A stretch of 64,000 bases of DNA. Origin: Actinomycetospora lutea. GTDB taxonomy: Bacteria; Actinomycetota; Actinomycetes; Mycobacteriales; Pseudonocardiaceae. The notes under the pieces are model-generated. The model saw nothing but the letters and a program-made list of their open reading frames with translations, was not told where the DNA came from and did no database searches. Both the position numbers and the translations under genes were made by a program. The DNA lies in NCBI RefSeq assembly GCF_028737205.1, contig NZ_JAQZAL010000012.1, positions 1 through 64,000 of the forward strand. Direction: 5' to 3'. Of the stretch, positions 24,363-32,050 are shown one piece after another. Position 1 is the first letter of the stretch. Each line of letters opens with the position of its first letter.

Positions 24363-25877
24363 ATGAGTCCGGTCGTCACCGGCGGTCTGCCCGCCCACCT
24401 CGTCGACTTCGTCGGCGCGCTGCGGCGGGCCGGGATCGCGGTGGGGCCGGGGGAGTCGGTGGACGCCGCCGCGGTGGTCGCCGAGCTCGACCTCCTGCAG
24501 CGCGAGCAGCTGCGCGAGGGCCTCGCCGCGGCCATGCTGCGCCGCTCGGGGCAGCGGGCGGTGTTCGACGCGCTGTTCGACCTGTGGTTCCCGCTCGGGC
24601 AGGGTGCCGCGCTCGGCGAGGTCGCGCTGCCCTACGCCGAGGACGGGTCGGTGGACGTCGAGGCGCTGCGCGACCTGCTGGCCGGCCTGCTGCGCGACGG
24701 CGACACCGCCGCCATGGCCGAGCTCGCCCGCGCGATCGTCGACGGGCTCGGTGCCGTCGGACGCGGCCAGGGGCAGGGCGGGCAGGGTCAGGGCGGGCCG
24801 GGCCAGGGCCAGGGCGGCGGGGGCGGCGACCGCGGAGAGGGCGGCGGCGGGCGCCCGTCGACGTGGTCGGCATACCAGGCGCTCAATGCGGTGCGCCCCG
24901 AGACGCTGCTGGCGCGGGTGCTCGCCGATCTGCGCCGGGGGCGGGAGACGCAGCGCAGCGGAGCTCGACCCGGGGACACCGACGCGGACGGGGACAGCCC
25001 GTTCGCCGAGGAGGTCTTGCGACGCCAGGTCCGCGAGCGGATCTCGTCGTTCCGGCGCATGGTCACCGACGAGGCCCGCCGGCGCGGCGCGGAGATTCGG
25101 GGGCGGGAGGCGGCCGCGCGCACCGGCGTGCCGAAGCAGGGCGACCGGGTCGACTTCCTCACCGCCAACTCCGAGCAGCTCGCCGACCTGCGCCGCCGCG
25201 TCGCCCCGCTCGCGCGCCCCCTCGCCTCCCGGCTCGCCGCCCGCCGCCGTCGCGCCCGCCGCGGCCCCATCGACCTGCGCCGCACGCTGCGCCGGTCGAT
25301 GTCCACCGGCGGCGTGCCGATGCGCCCGGCGTTCCGCCGCCCCCGGCCCGGGCGCCCCGAGCTGGTGCTGTTCTGCGACGTGTCGGGGTCGGTGGCCGGG
25401 TTCAGCCACTTCACGATGATGCTGGTCCAGGCCCTGCGCGAGCAGTTCTCCCGCATCCGGATCTTCTGTTTCGTCGACGGGTGCGTCGAGGTCACCGACC
25501 TGTTCGGCCCCAACGCCGACCTCGGCGGCGTCATGGCCGAGATCACCGCCCGCCCCGGGCTCATCGCCTTCGACGGGCACAGCGACTACGGCTCGGCGCT
25601 CGGGCGCTTCCGCGAGGGCTGGCCCGACGTGGTCGGCCCGCGCACCTCCCTGCTCGTCCTCGGCGACGCCCGCACCAACTACCGCGACCCGAACCTCGGC
25701 GTCCTCGGCACCCTCGCCGAGCAGGCCCGCCACGTGCACTGGCTCAACCCGGAGCCCCAGGCCCAGTGGGGCACCGGCGACTCGGCGGCCCGCAGCTACG
25801 GGCAGGTCGTCCCCATGCACGAGTGCCGCACCGCCGCGCAGCTCGCCGGTGTGGTGTCGGGACTGCTGCCGGTGTGA
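24363..25877 (+). CDS. VWA domain-containing CoxE-like protein
   Basis: 504 residues. The N-terminal helical domain (about 1-130) begins GLPAHLVDFVGALRRAGIAV. A Gly/Gln-rich linker (about 135-160) and a basic middle follow. The VWA domain begins near residue 335 with the metal site DVSGS (from Asp339). It continues through FSRIRIFCFVDGCVEVTD, GHSDYGSALGRF and LLVLGDARTNYRDP. This is the CoxE family, partner of MoxR AAA+ ATPases. Copy 3 of the dispersed 28-bp repeat encodes part of the middle linker (TQRSGARPGD). The client complex is not identifiable. Confidence 0.85.
   Translation: MSPVVTGGLPAHLVDFVGALRRAGIAVGPGESVDAAAVVAELDLLQREQLREGLAAAMLRRSGQRAVFDALFDLWFPLGQGAALGEVALPYAEDGSVDVEALRDLLAGLLRDGDTAAMAELARAIVDGLGAVGRGQGQGGQGQGGPGQGQGGGGGDRGEGGGGRPSTWSAYQALNAVRPETLLARVLADLRRGRETQRSGARPGDTDADGDSPFAEEVLRRQVRERISSFRRMVTDEARRRGAEIRGREAAARTGVPKQGDRVDFLTANSEQLADLRRRVAPLARPLASRLAARRRRARRGPIDLRRTLRRSMSTGGVPMRPAFRRPRPGRPELVLFCDVSGSVAGFSHFTMMLVQALREQFSRIRIFCFVDGCVEVTDLFGPNADLGGVMAEITARPGLIAFDGHSDYGSALGRFREGWPDVVGPRTSLLVLGDARTNYRDPNLGVLGTLAEQARHVHWLNPEPQAQWGTGDSAARSYGQVVPMHECRTAAQLAGVVSGLLPV
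24943..24970 (+). repeat. 28-bp dispersed repeat, copy 3
   Basis: Begins GGGAGACGCAGC and ends GGAGCTCGACC. Unlike the other copies it lies in the middle of a gene, in an unstructured linker of the CoxE-like protein. Confidence 0.55.
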
Positions 25878-25893
25878 GCCGCGCGCGACGATC

Positions 25894-25899
25894 TAGGCT
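25894..25899 (+). promoter_or_regulatory. -10 element of nadD (leaderless)
   Basis: TAGGCT ends 6 bases before ATG 25906, so transcription should begin at the A of the start codon. No ribosome binding site is present, consistent with a leaderless mRNA. Confidence 0.45.
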
Positions 25900-25905
25900 G
25901 AACGG

Positions 25906-26541
25906 ATGAGCGGCCGCCGGATCGGGGTCATGGGCGGCACCTTCGACCCCATTCACCACGGGCACCTCGTGGCCGCCAGCGAGGCGCAGATCCGGTTCGC
26001 GCTCGACGAGGTCGTGTTCGCCCCCACCGGGCAGCCCTACCGCAAGGACAGCGAGTCGGTCAGCCCCGCCGAGGACCGCTACCTCATGACCGTCATCGCG
26101 ACCGCGTCGAACCCGCGGTTCACCGTGAGCCGCGTCGACGTCGACCGCGAGGGCGCGACGTACACGGTGGACACCCTCGCCGACCTCGCGAAGATCTTCC
26201 CCGACGACGAGCTCTTCTTCATCACCGGCGCCGACGCCCTCGAGCAGATCCTGTCGTGGCACCGCGCCGACGAGATGTTCCGGCTCGCCCACTTCGTCGG
26301 CGTCACCCGGCCCGGCTTCGAGCTCGACGGCGACCACCTCCCGCGCGGCGCGGTCAGCCTCCTCGAGGTGCCGGCCATGGCGATCTCGTCGACCGCCTGC
26401 CGGGAACGCGTCGCCGCGGGGGAGCCGGTCTGGTACCTCGTGCCCGACGGCGTCGTGCAGTACATCGCCAAGCGCGGGCTCTACCAGCCGCGGGGACACG
26501 GATGGGTGCTCGGGCCGACGGAGCACGTGGCCTCCGAGTAG
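25906..26541 (+). CDS. nadD: nicotinate-nucleotide adenylyltransferase
   Basis: 211 residues. It forms deamido-NAD from nicotinate mononucleotide and ATP. The nucleotidyltransferase start [12 protein letters not shown] has the HxGH motif at residues 17-20 region, and [14 protein letters not shown] carries the ISSTxxR motif. In mycobacteria nadD, rsfS, gpgP and octT are adjacent. Here the DUF6777, PPOX and FIST genes separate nadD from rsfS. Confidence 0.95.
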   Translation: MSGRRIGVMGGTFDPIHHGHLVAASEAQIRFALDEVVFAPTGQPYRKDSESVSPAEDRYLMTVIATASNPRFTVSRVDVDREGATYTVDTLADLAKIFPDDELFFITGADALEQILSWHRADEMFRLAHFVGVTRPGFELDGDHLPRGAVSLLEVPAMAISSTACRERVAAGEPVWYLVPDGVVQYIAKRGLYQPRGHGWVLGPTEHVASE

Positions 26542-26687
26542 CCGTCGGCGTCCTCCGTCCGGACGCACCGCGACACGGACGAGTGACATGACGGCGCGGT
26601 GACTAACACGCTGCGTCGACCCACCGAGATCCGTCCCGAACGCCGTGCCCGTCCGTGGGTGCGGCACCCATCGGGGGAGTGATCTCG

Positions 26688-27889
26688 GTGCCGATGCCGC
26701 CGCCCGTCGCCGTCGAGCCAGCGCGGCGACCAGCACCGCGACGCACCTCGCGGGGAGCACTCGTCGCCGTCGTCGTGCTCGCGGTGCTGGTCGCCGCGCT
26801 CGGGGGCGTCGTCGTCGCCCGGGAGCTGGCCGCGCCGACCGACGTCACGCTCGAGCCGGTGGCCACCGCGGGCGCCAACCCCTTCATGGCGAGCGTCGGC
26901 ACTGACGTCCCCGACGTCCGCCCGGTCGCCCACACCGGCGGCAGCTGGTCGGGCACCACGCCGGGCCTCTACGGCGGGTCGGGGAGCACCGCGGTGTGCG
27001 ACCGGGCGCGCCTGAGCCGCTTCCTCGGCGAGCACCCCGACCGCGCCGCCGGCTGGGCCGCGGTCCTCGGTCTGCGCGACGGTTCCGCCTCGACGGTGTC
27101 GAGCTACGTCGACGGCCTCACCTCGGTGGTCCTGCGCTCGGACACCTACGTCACCAACCACGGCTGGGCCGGCGGCCACGTCACGTCCTGGCCCGCGGTC
27201 CTGCAGGCCGGCACCGCGGTGCTCGTCGACCAGCACGGCAACCTCGTCACCCGCTGCGCCTGCGGCAACCCGCTCACCGCGGCGCAGTCGTTGCGCACCG
27301 TCGCCTACGTCGGCCCGCGCTGGTCCTCGTTCACGTCCACCTCGATCACCGTGATCACGCACCGGACCACGCAGGTCACCACCGACCTCACGATCATCGA
27401 CGTGCACACCGGCCGCGGGCACGACCGCCCGCACGGCTCGGACGGCGAGGAGGACACCGAGAACGCGTCGGTGCGGGCGGTCGTGCCGGAGAGCCCGGAC
27501 CCGGCGGCGGGCCCGACGTCGGAGGGCCCGCCGGCGGCGGTCGGCTCGACGGGTCCGACGACGTCCGGCACGACCACGGGCACGACGACCACGGGCACGA
27601 CGACCACGGGCACGACGACCACGACGCCTCCGTCGAGCACGACGACGACGTCGGCGAGTGCGCCGTCCGGGGACTACACCGCACGGGGTGCCGGTTCGCG
27701 ACCTGGACCCTGACGTTGTCGGGCGCCGGGACCTACACCTCGGCGGCCGGCGACGCCGGGTCGTGGGCGATGGAGGGCGGCGACCTGGTCGTCACGCCCA
27801 CCGGCGGCTCGCCCGTCACGTTCACCGGGTCCCCGAGCGCGTGGACCTCGCCGTCCGGCAGCTGCTCGCTCACCTCGGTCGCGTCGTGA
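26688..27889 (+). CDS. DUF6777 domain membrane-anchored protein, frameshifted as written
   Basis: From GTG 26688 (GGGGGA 9 bases upstream). One N-terminal helix (LVAVVVLAVLVAALGGVVVA), then an extracellular domain with VTLEPVATAGANPFMASVG, TPGLYGGSGSTAVCDRARL and VLVDQHGNLVTRCACGNPL, as in DUF6777. A Thr/Gly-rich linker with tandem repeats follows. As written the frame stops at 27713 after ARGAGSRPGP. The neighbouring frame continues CRFATWTLTLSGAGTYTSA to TGA 27889, which overlaps the next GTG by 4 bp. Restoring one G near 27685-27688 joins them into a 400-residue protein. I treat the full span as one gene. Ligand and role are unknown. Confidence 0.65.
27570..27623 (+). repeat. 15-bp tandem repeat (3.6 copies) coding a Thr/Gly linker
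   Basis: Direct repeats of ACGACCACGGGCACG, encoding Thr-Thr-Thr-Gly-Thr units between the folded part and the C-terminal segment of the DUF6777 protein. Such arrays are prone to slippage and lie just before the frameshift. Confidence 0.8.
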
Positions 27890-28355
27890 GCCGGCACCGC
27901 GTGGAGGACGCCGGCGAGCTCGAGGCGCCCGTCGTCGAGGACGTCGCGGTCGACGACGCGCCGACCGGTCCGATCCGGGTGCCCTCGCCGCGGGTCGCCC
28001 TGGTCACCCTCCGGGACCGTGCGCCCGCCTGGTCCGACGCCCCGGGGGAGTTCGCGCGCACCGACGGCATCCCGATCGCCCGGATCGAGCCCCCGCGCGT
28101 GCTCCCGTGGGGGCCGCGGACGGCTGGGGGCCGTGGCCCGCCGACCCCGAGGTGGCCCGCCCGCGCTCGGTGCCGCTGCCGGTCGTGCCGCCCCCGGCGC
28201 CGGCGCGGCGGAGCACGAGTGCGCTGCTGATGTCGACGATCGTGCTGCTCGTGGCCATGCTCGCCGTCCTCGGCGTGGCGCTCGTGCGCCCCGACCTGCT
28301 CGGGCTGTCGGCCACCTCGCCGTTCGCCACCGTGAGCGAGCCGGGGCCCCGCTAG
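27886..28355 (+). CDS. single-TM hypothetical protein, frameshifted as written
   Basis: GTG 27886 overlaps the end of the DUF6777 gene by 4 bp. The first 75 residues are acidic and proline-rich (VEDAGELEAPVVEDVAVDD, IPIARIEPPRVLPWG). The original frame then becomes Arg-rich and stops at 28230. The frame shifted by one base after the GGGGG at 28109-28113 gives ADGWGPWPADPEVARPRSV, then a transmembrane helix (LLMSTIVLLVAMLAVLGVALV) and a stop at 28355. One extra G gives a plausible protein of about 156 residues. It probably acts with the DUF6777 protein. Family unknown. Confidence 0.55.
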
Positions 28356-28359
28356 GGCG

Positions 28360-28776
28360 TCAGGAGCCGGGGCGGTGCACGGCCGTCGGCGCGATCCGCA
28401 GGATCAGCCGCGTCTGGTCGGGGCGGTGCCAGGGGTAGGGCCGGCCGAGGTAGCGGCGGGCGAGCGACTCGATGTGCTCGGCGGCGCCGTGCGGTGTCAC
28501 CTCGACGACGCGGCCGCGCACCGCCACGTAACGGCCCGGCCGGCCGGTGTCGGCGATCGCGACGGACACGCGCGGGTCCCGGCGGACGTTCTCGACGTCC
28601 TGCAGGCCCTCGACGGCGTTGAGGACGACGTGGGTGCCGTCGGTGTCCACCCAGCTCTCGGTGGTCTCCGGCGACCCGTCGTGCCGCACGGTCGCGACGA
28701 AGCACGTGGTCGGGCTGCGGAGCAGGGAGACGACGTCCTCCGGGAGGCGTACGTCCGGCCGTGGCTCGACGCTCAT
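28360..28776 (-). CDS. PPOX-class pyridoxamine-5'-phosphate-oxidase-like flavin/F420 oxidoreductase
   Basis: 138 residues from ATG 28776. The split-barrel fold is indicated by TTCFVATVRHDGSPETTESW, HVVLNAVEGLQDVENVRRDP, RVSVAIADTGRPGRYVAVRG and the YLGRPYPWH segment common in actinobacterial F420-dependent PPOX proteins. It is likely an F420- or FMN-dependent reductase of unknown substrate. It converges on the preceding plus-strand gene with a 4-base gap. Confidence 0.8.
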   Translation of the reverse strand: MSVEPRPDVRLPEDVVSLLRSPTTCFVATVRHDGSPETTESWVDTDGTHVVLNAVEGLQDVENVRRDPRVSVAIADTGRPGRYVAVRGRVVEVTPHGAAEHIESLARRYLGRPYPWHRPDQTRLILRIAPTAVHRPGS

Positions 28777-28858
28777 CGCGCGATCGTGGTCCTCCGTGGT
28801 GGGCTCGCGGGCGCCCACCACGGTAGGACCGGCGCCGACGAGCCGTGCGAGGGGTCCC

Positions 28859-30016
28859 TCAGCTGCCGAACGCGAGCACCGACGCGGTGAACGCGTGCAG
28901 GTGGTTGCGGGCCGCGACCGGGCCGATCTCGCCGGCGGCGAAGAACCCGGCGACGCCCTCGGGGCCGAGCCCGCGCCGCACCGCGACCACGTCGTGGTCG
29001 GCGTCGGGGAACATGGCCCGCCCGCGCCCGTTGCACGAGAACAGCAGCGCGCCCGCGGTGTCGCCGTCGCCGCGGTGCCGCGTCATGAGCCAGTCGAGGT
29101 CGGCGTCCGCGCTCGCCGCGTCGCGGACCTGGAAGCGCACGGTGCGCCCGACCTCCACGACGTCACCGACCGTCACGGTGCCCTGCTCGGGGTCGGCGCC
29201 GACGACGCCGCGGATGAGGAAGTCGCCCTGACGGTGGTCGTCGGCGTACTCGTCCATCACGACGCCGAGGTGCAGACCCTGCGCCACCATCTGCTGCTCG
29301 GCCTCGTCGAGCTCGCCCACGATCTGCTCGAGCTTGCGGTAGGCGGGCTGCCCGGCGAGGCCCTGCAGGTGCGGGCCCTCGGCGGCCGTGACGGTCATCG
29401 CCGGCCCGACCGGCCGGCACCCCTGGCTGACCAGCGTGCGGACCCGGACGTCGCCGCCGATGGTGACGCCGACGACGCCGCGCTCGTGCACGGCGCCGTC
29501 GAGGAACAGCCGGGTCGCGCCGGCCCCGCCCGGACCCGACGCGAGCCCGCCCACCAGCGGCAGGCCCCGCAGCGCCTCGGCGGACTGCTCGACGAAGCCC
29601 TGGATCGGGAACGTGTAGGGGTCGGCGAGCACCAGCGCGACCTCGTCGGCGTCGGTGCGCTGCGGCATCCCGCCGACGACGATGCCGGTCTCGGTGCGGC
29701 TCGCGTCGAGGCGGAACGGGGTCAGCGTGGCGTCGGGCAGCGCGCCCGCCCACGCCGCGACCGCGGGCTGCGCCTCGACACCGCGACCGTCGCCGATCAC
29801 CCCGCCGGCGCTGCAGCCGACGGCGACCCGCGCGCCCGCCACCTCCATCGCCCGCTCGCCGGCCCGCGCGACCACGTCCGGGTCGGGGTGGCAGACGAAG
29901 ACCGCGAGCAGGTCGGGACGCCGGCCCCCGAGCGGGGCCGTGGCCTGGGCGACGGCGTTCTCGGCGGCGGCCACCAGGTCGGCACCCTGGGCCAGCCCGT
30001 CCCCGTAGTGCGACAT
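28859..30016 (-). CDS. FIST domain sensory protein
   Basis: 385 residues from ATG 30016. The N-terminal FIST_N domain (about 1-200) has LLAVFVCHPDPDVVARAG, GCSAGGVIGDGRGVE and FVEQSAEALRGLPLVGGLAS. The C-terminal FIST_C domain has FLIRGVVGADPEQGTVTVGD and ALLFSCNGRGRAMFP. FIST domains are predicted to sense small ligands such as amino acids and usually join signalling output domains. This protein has no visible output domain and no membrane segment. It diverges from rsfS. Confidence 0.87.
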   Translation of the reverse strand: MSHYGDGLAQGADLVAAAENAVAQATAPLGGRRPDLLAVFVCHPDPDVVARAGERAMEVAGARVAVGCSAGGVIGDGRGVEAQPAVAAWAGALPDATLTPFRLDASRTETGIVVGGMPQRTDADEVALVLADPYTFPIQGFVEQSAEALRGLPLVGGLASGPGGAGATRLFLDGAVHERGVVGVTIGGDVRVRTLVSQGCRPVGPAMTVTAAEGPHLQGLAGQPAYRKLEQIVGELDEAEQQMVAQGLHLGVVMDEYADDHRQGDFLIRGVVGADPEQGTVTVGDVVEVGRTVRFQVRDAASADADLDWLMTRHRGDGDTAGALLFSCNGRGRAMFPDADHDVVAVRRGLGPEGVAGFFAAGEIGPVAARNHLHAFTASVLAFGS

Positions 30017-30085
30017 CGGACCAGTATGCGCCGCGGCCCCGACGGCGTGGGCGGTCGCGACGGAGAGACCACGGGGTGGAGTCGA

Positions 30086-30091
30086 GTACCA
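30086..30091 (+). promoter_or_regulatory. probable -10 of the rsfS operon
   Basis: TACCAT within GAGTACCATCGCC, 37 bases before the rsfS GTG. Next to the start there is only a weak purine stretch (CTGAAGGG). Confidence 0.3.
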
Positions 30092-30128
30092 TCGCCAGCG
30101 CCGTTGTCGTCGACCCCTGAAGGGTTTC

Positions 30129-30527
30129 GTGGCCGTCACCGATCGCGCGCGCCGTCTCGCCGAGACCGCCGCACTCGCCGCCGCCGACAAGCTCGCGCAG
30201 GACGTCGTCGCCATCGACGTGTCCGAGCGGCTCCCGCTCACCGACGCGTTCGTCATCGCCTCGGCGCCCAACGAGCGCCAGGTGCAGGCCGTCGTCGACA
30301 GCGTCGAGGAGAAGCTCCGCGACCTCGACGCGAAGGCGGTGCGCCGCGAGGGCACCCAGGAGGCCCGCTGGGTACTCCTGGACTTCGCCGACATCGTCGT
30401 CCACGTCTTCCACACCGAGGAGCGGGAGTTCTACGGCCTGGAGCGGCTGTGGAAGGACTGCCCGGCCGTGCCGCTGCCCGCCGAGGTCCACGGGCCGCCC
30501 GCCGATCAGACCACCGCGGGCGAGTGA
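30129..30527 (+). CDS. rsfS: ribosome silencing factor RsfS
   Basis: 132 residues. It binds ribosomal protein L14 and blocks subunit joining under starvation. The family core is visible: VVAIDVSERLPLTDAFVIAS, ERQVQAVVDSVEEKL, WVLLDFADIVVHVFH and FYGLERLWKDCP. It is coupled to the next gene by a GTGA overlap, keeping the mycobacterial order rsfS-gpgP-octT. Confidence 0.95.
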   Translation: MAVTDRARRLAETAALAAADKLAQDVVAIDVSERLPLTDAFVIASAPNERQVQAVVDSVEEKLRDLDAKAVRREGTQEARWVLLDFADIVVHVFHTEEREFYGLERLWKDCPAVPLPAEVHGPPADQTTAGE

Positions 30528-31138
30528 GCCTGCACCGGCTGGTCCTCGCCCGGCACGGGCGGACGTTGTGGAACGCCGAGAGCCGGATGCAGGGACGGCT
30601 CGACCCCGATCTCGACGAGGTCGGCCGCGCCCAGGCGCTCGCGGCCGCGCCGCTGCTCGCGGCGTACGCGCCGGCGCTGCTCGTCGCGTCCGACCAGGTC
30701 CGCGCCTGGCGCACGGCCGAGGCCGTCGCCAAGGAGGCCGAGCTGGTGCCGCGCCCCGAGCCGCGGCTGCGCGAGACGTCGCTGGGCGACTGGGAGGGCC
30801 TGACCGGCGCCGAGGTCGAGGCCGGCTGGCCCGGCGGGCTCTCGTCCTGGGGCAGCGATCCCGCGTGGGCGCCGCCGGGCGGGGAGTCCCGGGTCGCGGT
30901 GGCCGAACGCGCCCTTCCGGTGCTCGCGGAGCTGGACGAGGAGCTGGCCGGCAGTGACGAGCGGCAGACCGCGATGGTCGTGGCCCACGGCGGCACGATC
31001 AGCGCGCTGACGGCGTCCACGCTGGGCTGGCCGGTCTCGGCGTGGCACTCGCTCCAGCCGCTGCACAACTGCGCGTGGGCGATCCTCGAGCGTCGCTTCG
31101 ATCGCTGGCGCCTGCGCGCCTGGGGGCTCGCGGCGTGA
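30524..31138 (+). CDS. gpgP: histidine phosphatase, likely glucosyl-3-phosphoglycerate phosphatase
   Basis: 204 residues. The phosphohistidine motif is LARHGRTLWNAESRMQGRLD near the N-terminus, and the second catalytic His is in VVAHGGTISA. In mycobacteria the homologue between rsfS and octT is GpgP, which dephosphorylates glucosyl-3-phosphoglycerate in methylglucose lipopolysaccharide synthesis. Position, the RMQG context and the OctT-like neighbour support that role. Another phosphoglycerate-mutase-like phosphatase cannot be excluded from sequence alone. GTGA overlaps occur at both ends. Confidence 0.7.
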   Translation: MSLHRLVLARHGRTLWNAESRMQGRLDPDLDEVGRAQALAAAPLLAAYAPALLVASDQVRAWRTAEAVAKEAELVPRPEPRLRETSLGDWEGLTGAEVEAGWPGGLSSWGSDPAWAPPGGESRVAVAERALPVLAELDEELAGSDERQTAMVVAHGGTISALTASTLGWPVSAWHSLQPLHNCAWAILERRFDRWRLRAWGLAA

Positions 31139-31899
31139 CGTCCGGGGGAGACGGAGCTCGGCCGAGCTCGGCCCTCGACACCGCTCCCGTCCTCGTCGTC
31201 CTCGCCGATTCCCTGTCCTTCCACGGTCCCGACCGCGCCGAGCCCGCCGACGAGCCCCGCCTGTGGCCGCACGTCGCCGGGCGGGTGGCCGGCGGTCGCG
31301 CCGAGCTGCACGCGGGCCTGGGGTGGACCGCGCGGCACGCCTGGCGGGCGATGATCGGCGACCCGCGCATCTGGGCGTCGCTGCGCCACGCCGACGCCGT
31401 CGTGCTGGGGGTCGGCGGGATGGACACGCTCCCGTCGCCGGTGCCGACGGCGCTGCGCGAGCTGATCCCGGCGGTGCACTCGCCGCGTGTCCGGCACGCG
31501 GCCCGGGACGCGCACGCGTGGGTGGTGCCGCGCGCGGCGCGGGTGCTCGGACGCGCCGGCCCGGTGGCGCTGCCGCCGGGGGAGACCGTGCGCCACCTCG
31601 AGCGCCTGCGCGTCGCGGTGACCACCCTGATCCCCCGCCTGCCCGTGGTCGGGATGCTGCCCGCGGTGCACCGGTCCCCGTTCTACGGCGGCGTGCACGC
31701 GGGGCGCGACCGGCACGTGACGGCGATGACGGCCTGGGCGGGCGAGCGCGGGGTGCGGCTGGTGGACCCGGCCCCGCTCGTCGCCGACCACGTGCTCGGC
31801 GGGCACGGCAACCCCGACGGCATCCACTGGGGCTGGTCGGCGCACGAGGCGGTCGGCGAGGCCGTGGGCACCGAGGTGGCGGCAGCGCTGGGTCGTTGA
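31135..31899 (+). CDS. octT: SGNH-type acyltransferase, likely diglucosylglycerate octanoyltransferase
   Basis: 254 residues from GTG 31135. The nucleophile block VLVVLADSLSFHGPD replaces the usual GDS, and the Asp/His pair lies in HGNPDGIHWGWSAHEAV. Both fit the OctT family, which adds octanoate to diglucosylglycerate in methylglucose lipopolysaccharide synthesis. It follows the GpgP-like gene as in mycobacteria. Copy 4 of the 28-bp repeat supplies residues 4-13 (GGDGARPSSA), an N-terminal extension before the catalytic start. Confidence 0.7.
   Translation: MTSGGDGARPSSALDTAPVLVVLADSLSFHGPDRAEPADEPRLWPHVAGRVAGGRAELHAGLGWTARHAWRAMIGDPRIWASLRHADAVVLGVGGMDTLPSPVPTALRELIPAVHSPRVRHAARDAHAWVVPRAARVLGRAGPVALPPGETVRHLERLRVAVTTLIPRLPVVGMLPAVHRSPFYGGVHAGRDRHVTAMTAWAGERGVRLVDPAPLVADHVLGGHGNPDGIHWGWSAHEAVGEAVGTEVAAALGR
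31146..31173 (+). repeat. 28-bp dispersed repeat, copy 4
   Basis: Begins GGGAGACGGAGC and ends GAGCTCGGCC. It lies three codons after the coupled GTG start of the octT-like gene. It is the most divergent of the four copies in its central 5 bases. Confidence 0.5.
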
Positions 31900-32050
31900 G
31901 CGACGCTCCGCCGGTCGGCCGCTCGTCCTCGTCTGCTCCGGCGACTCCCGACGCGGGCGCGGCGCCGGTCCGTCCCCACCCCGTGGGGTTGTCCCCAGGC
32001 GCGCGCCCGGTCCTGGGCTGCTGGTCGGGGCGATTCCTAGCGTCCCGCGC

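Noticed and set aside
26655-26687. GTG 26655 as start of the DUF6777 gene
   Set aside because: No ribosome site precedes it. GTG 26688 has GGGGGA 9 bases upstream and keeps the membrane helix.
31900-32050. Possible tRNA or RNA gene in the gap before comEA
   Set aside because: No cloverleaf elements (no GGTTCRANYCC-like T-arm) were found here or in any other gap.
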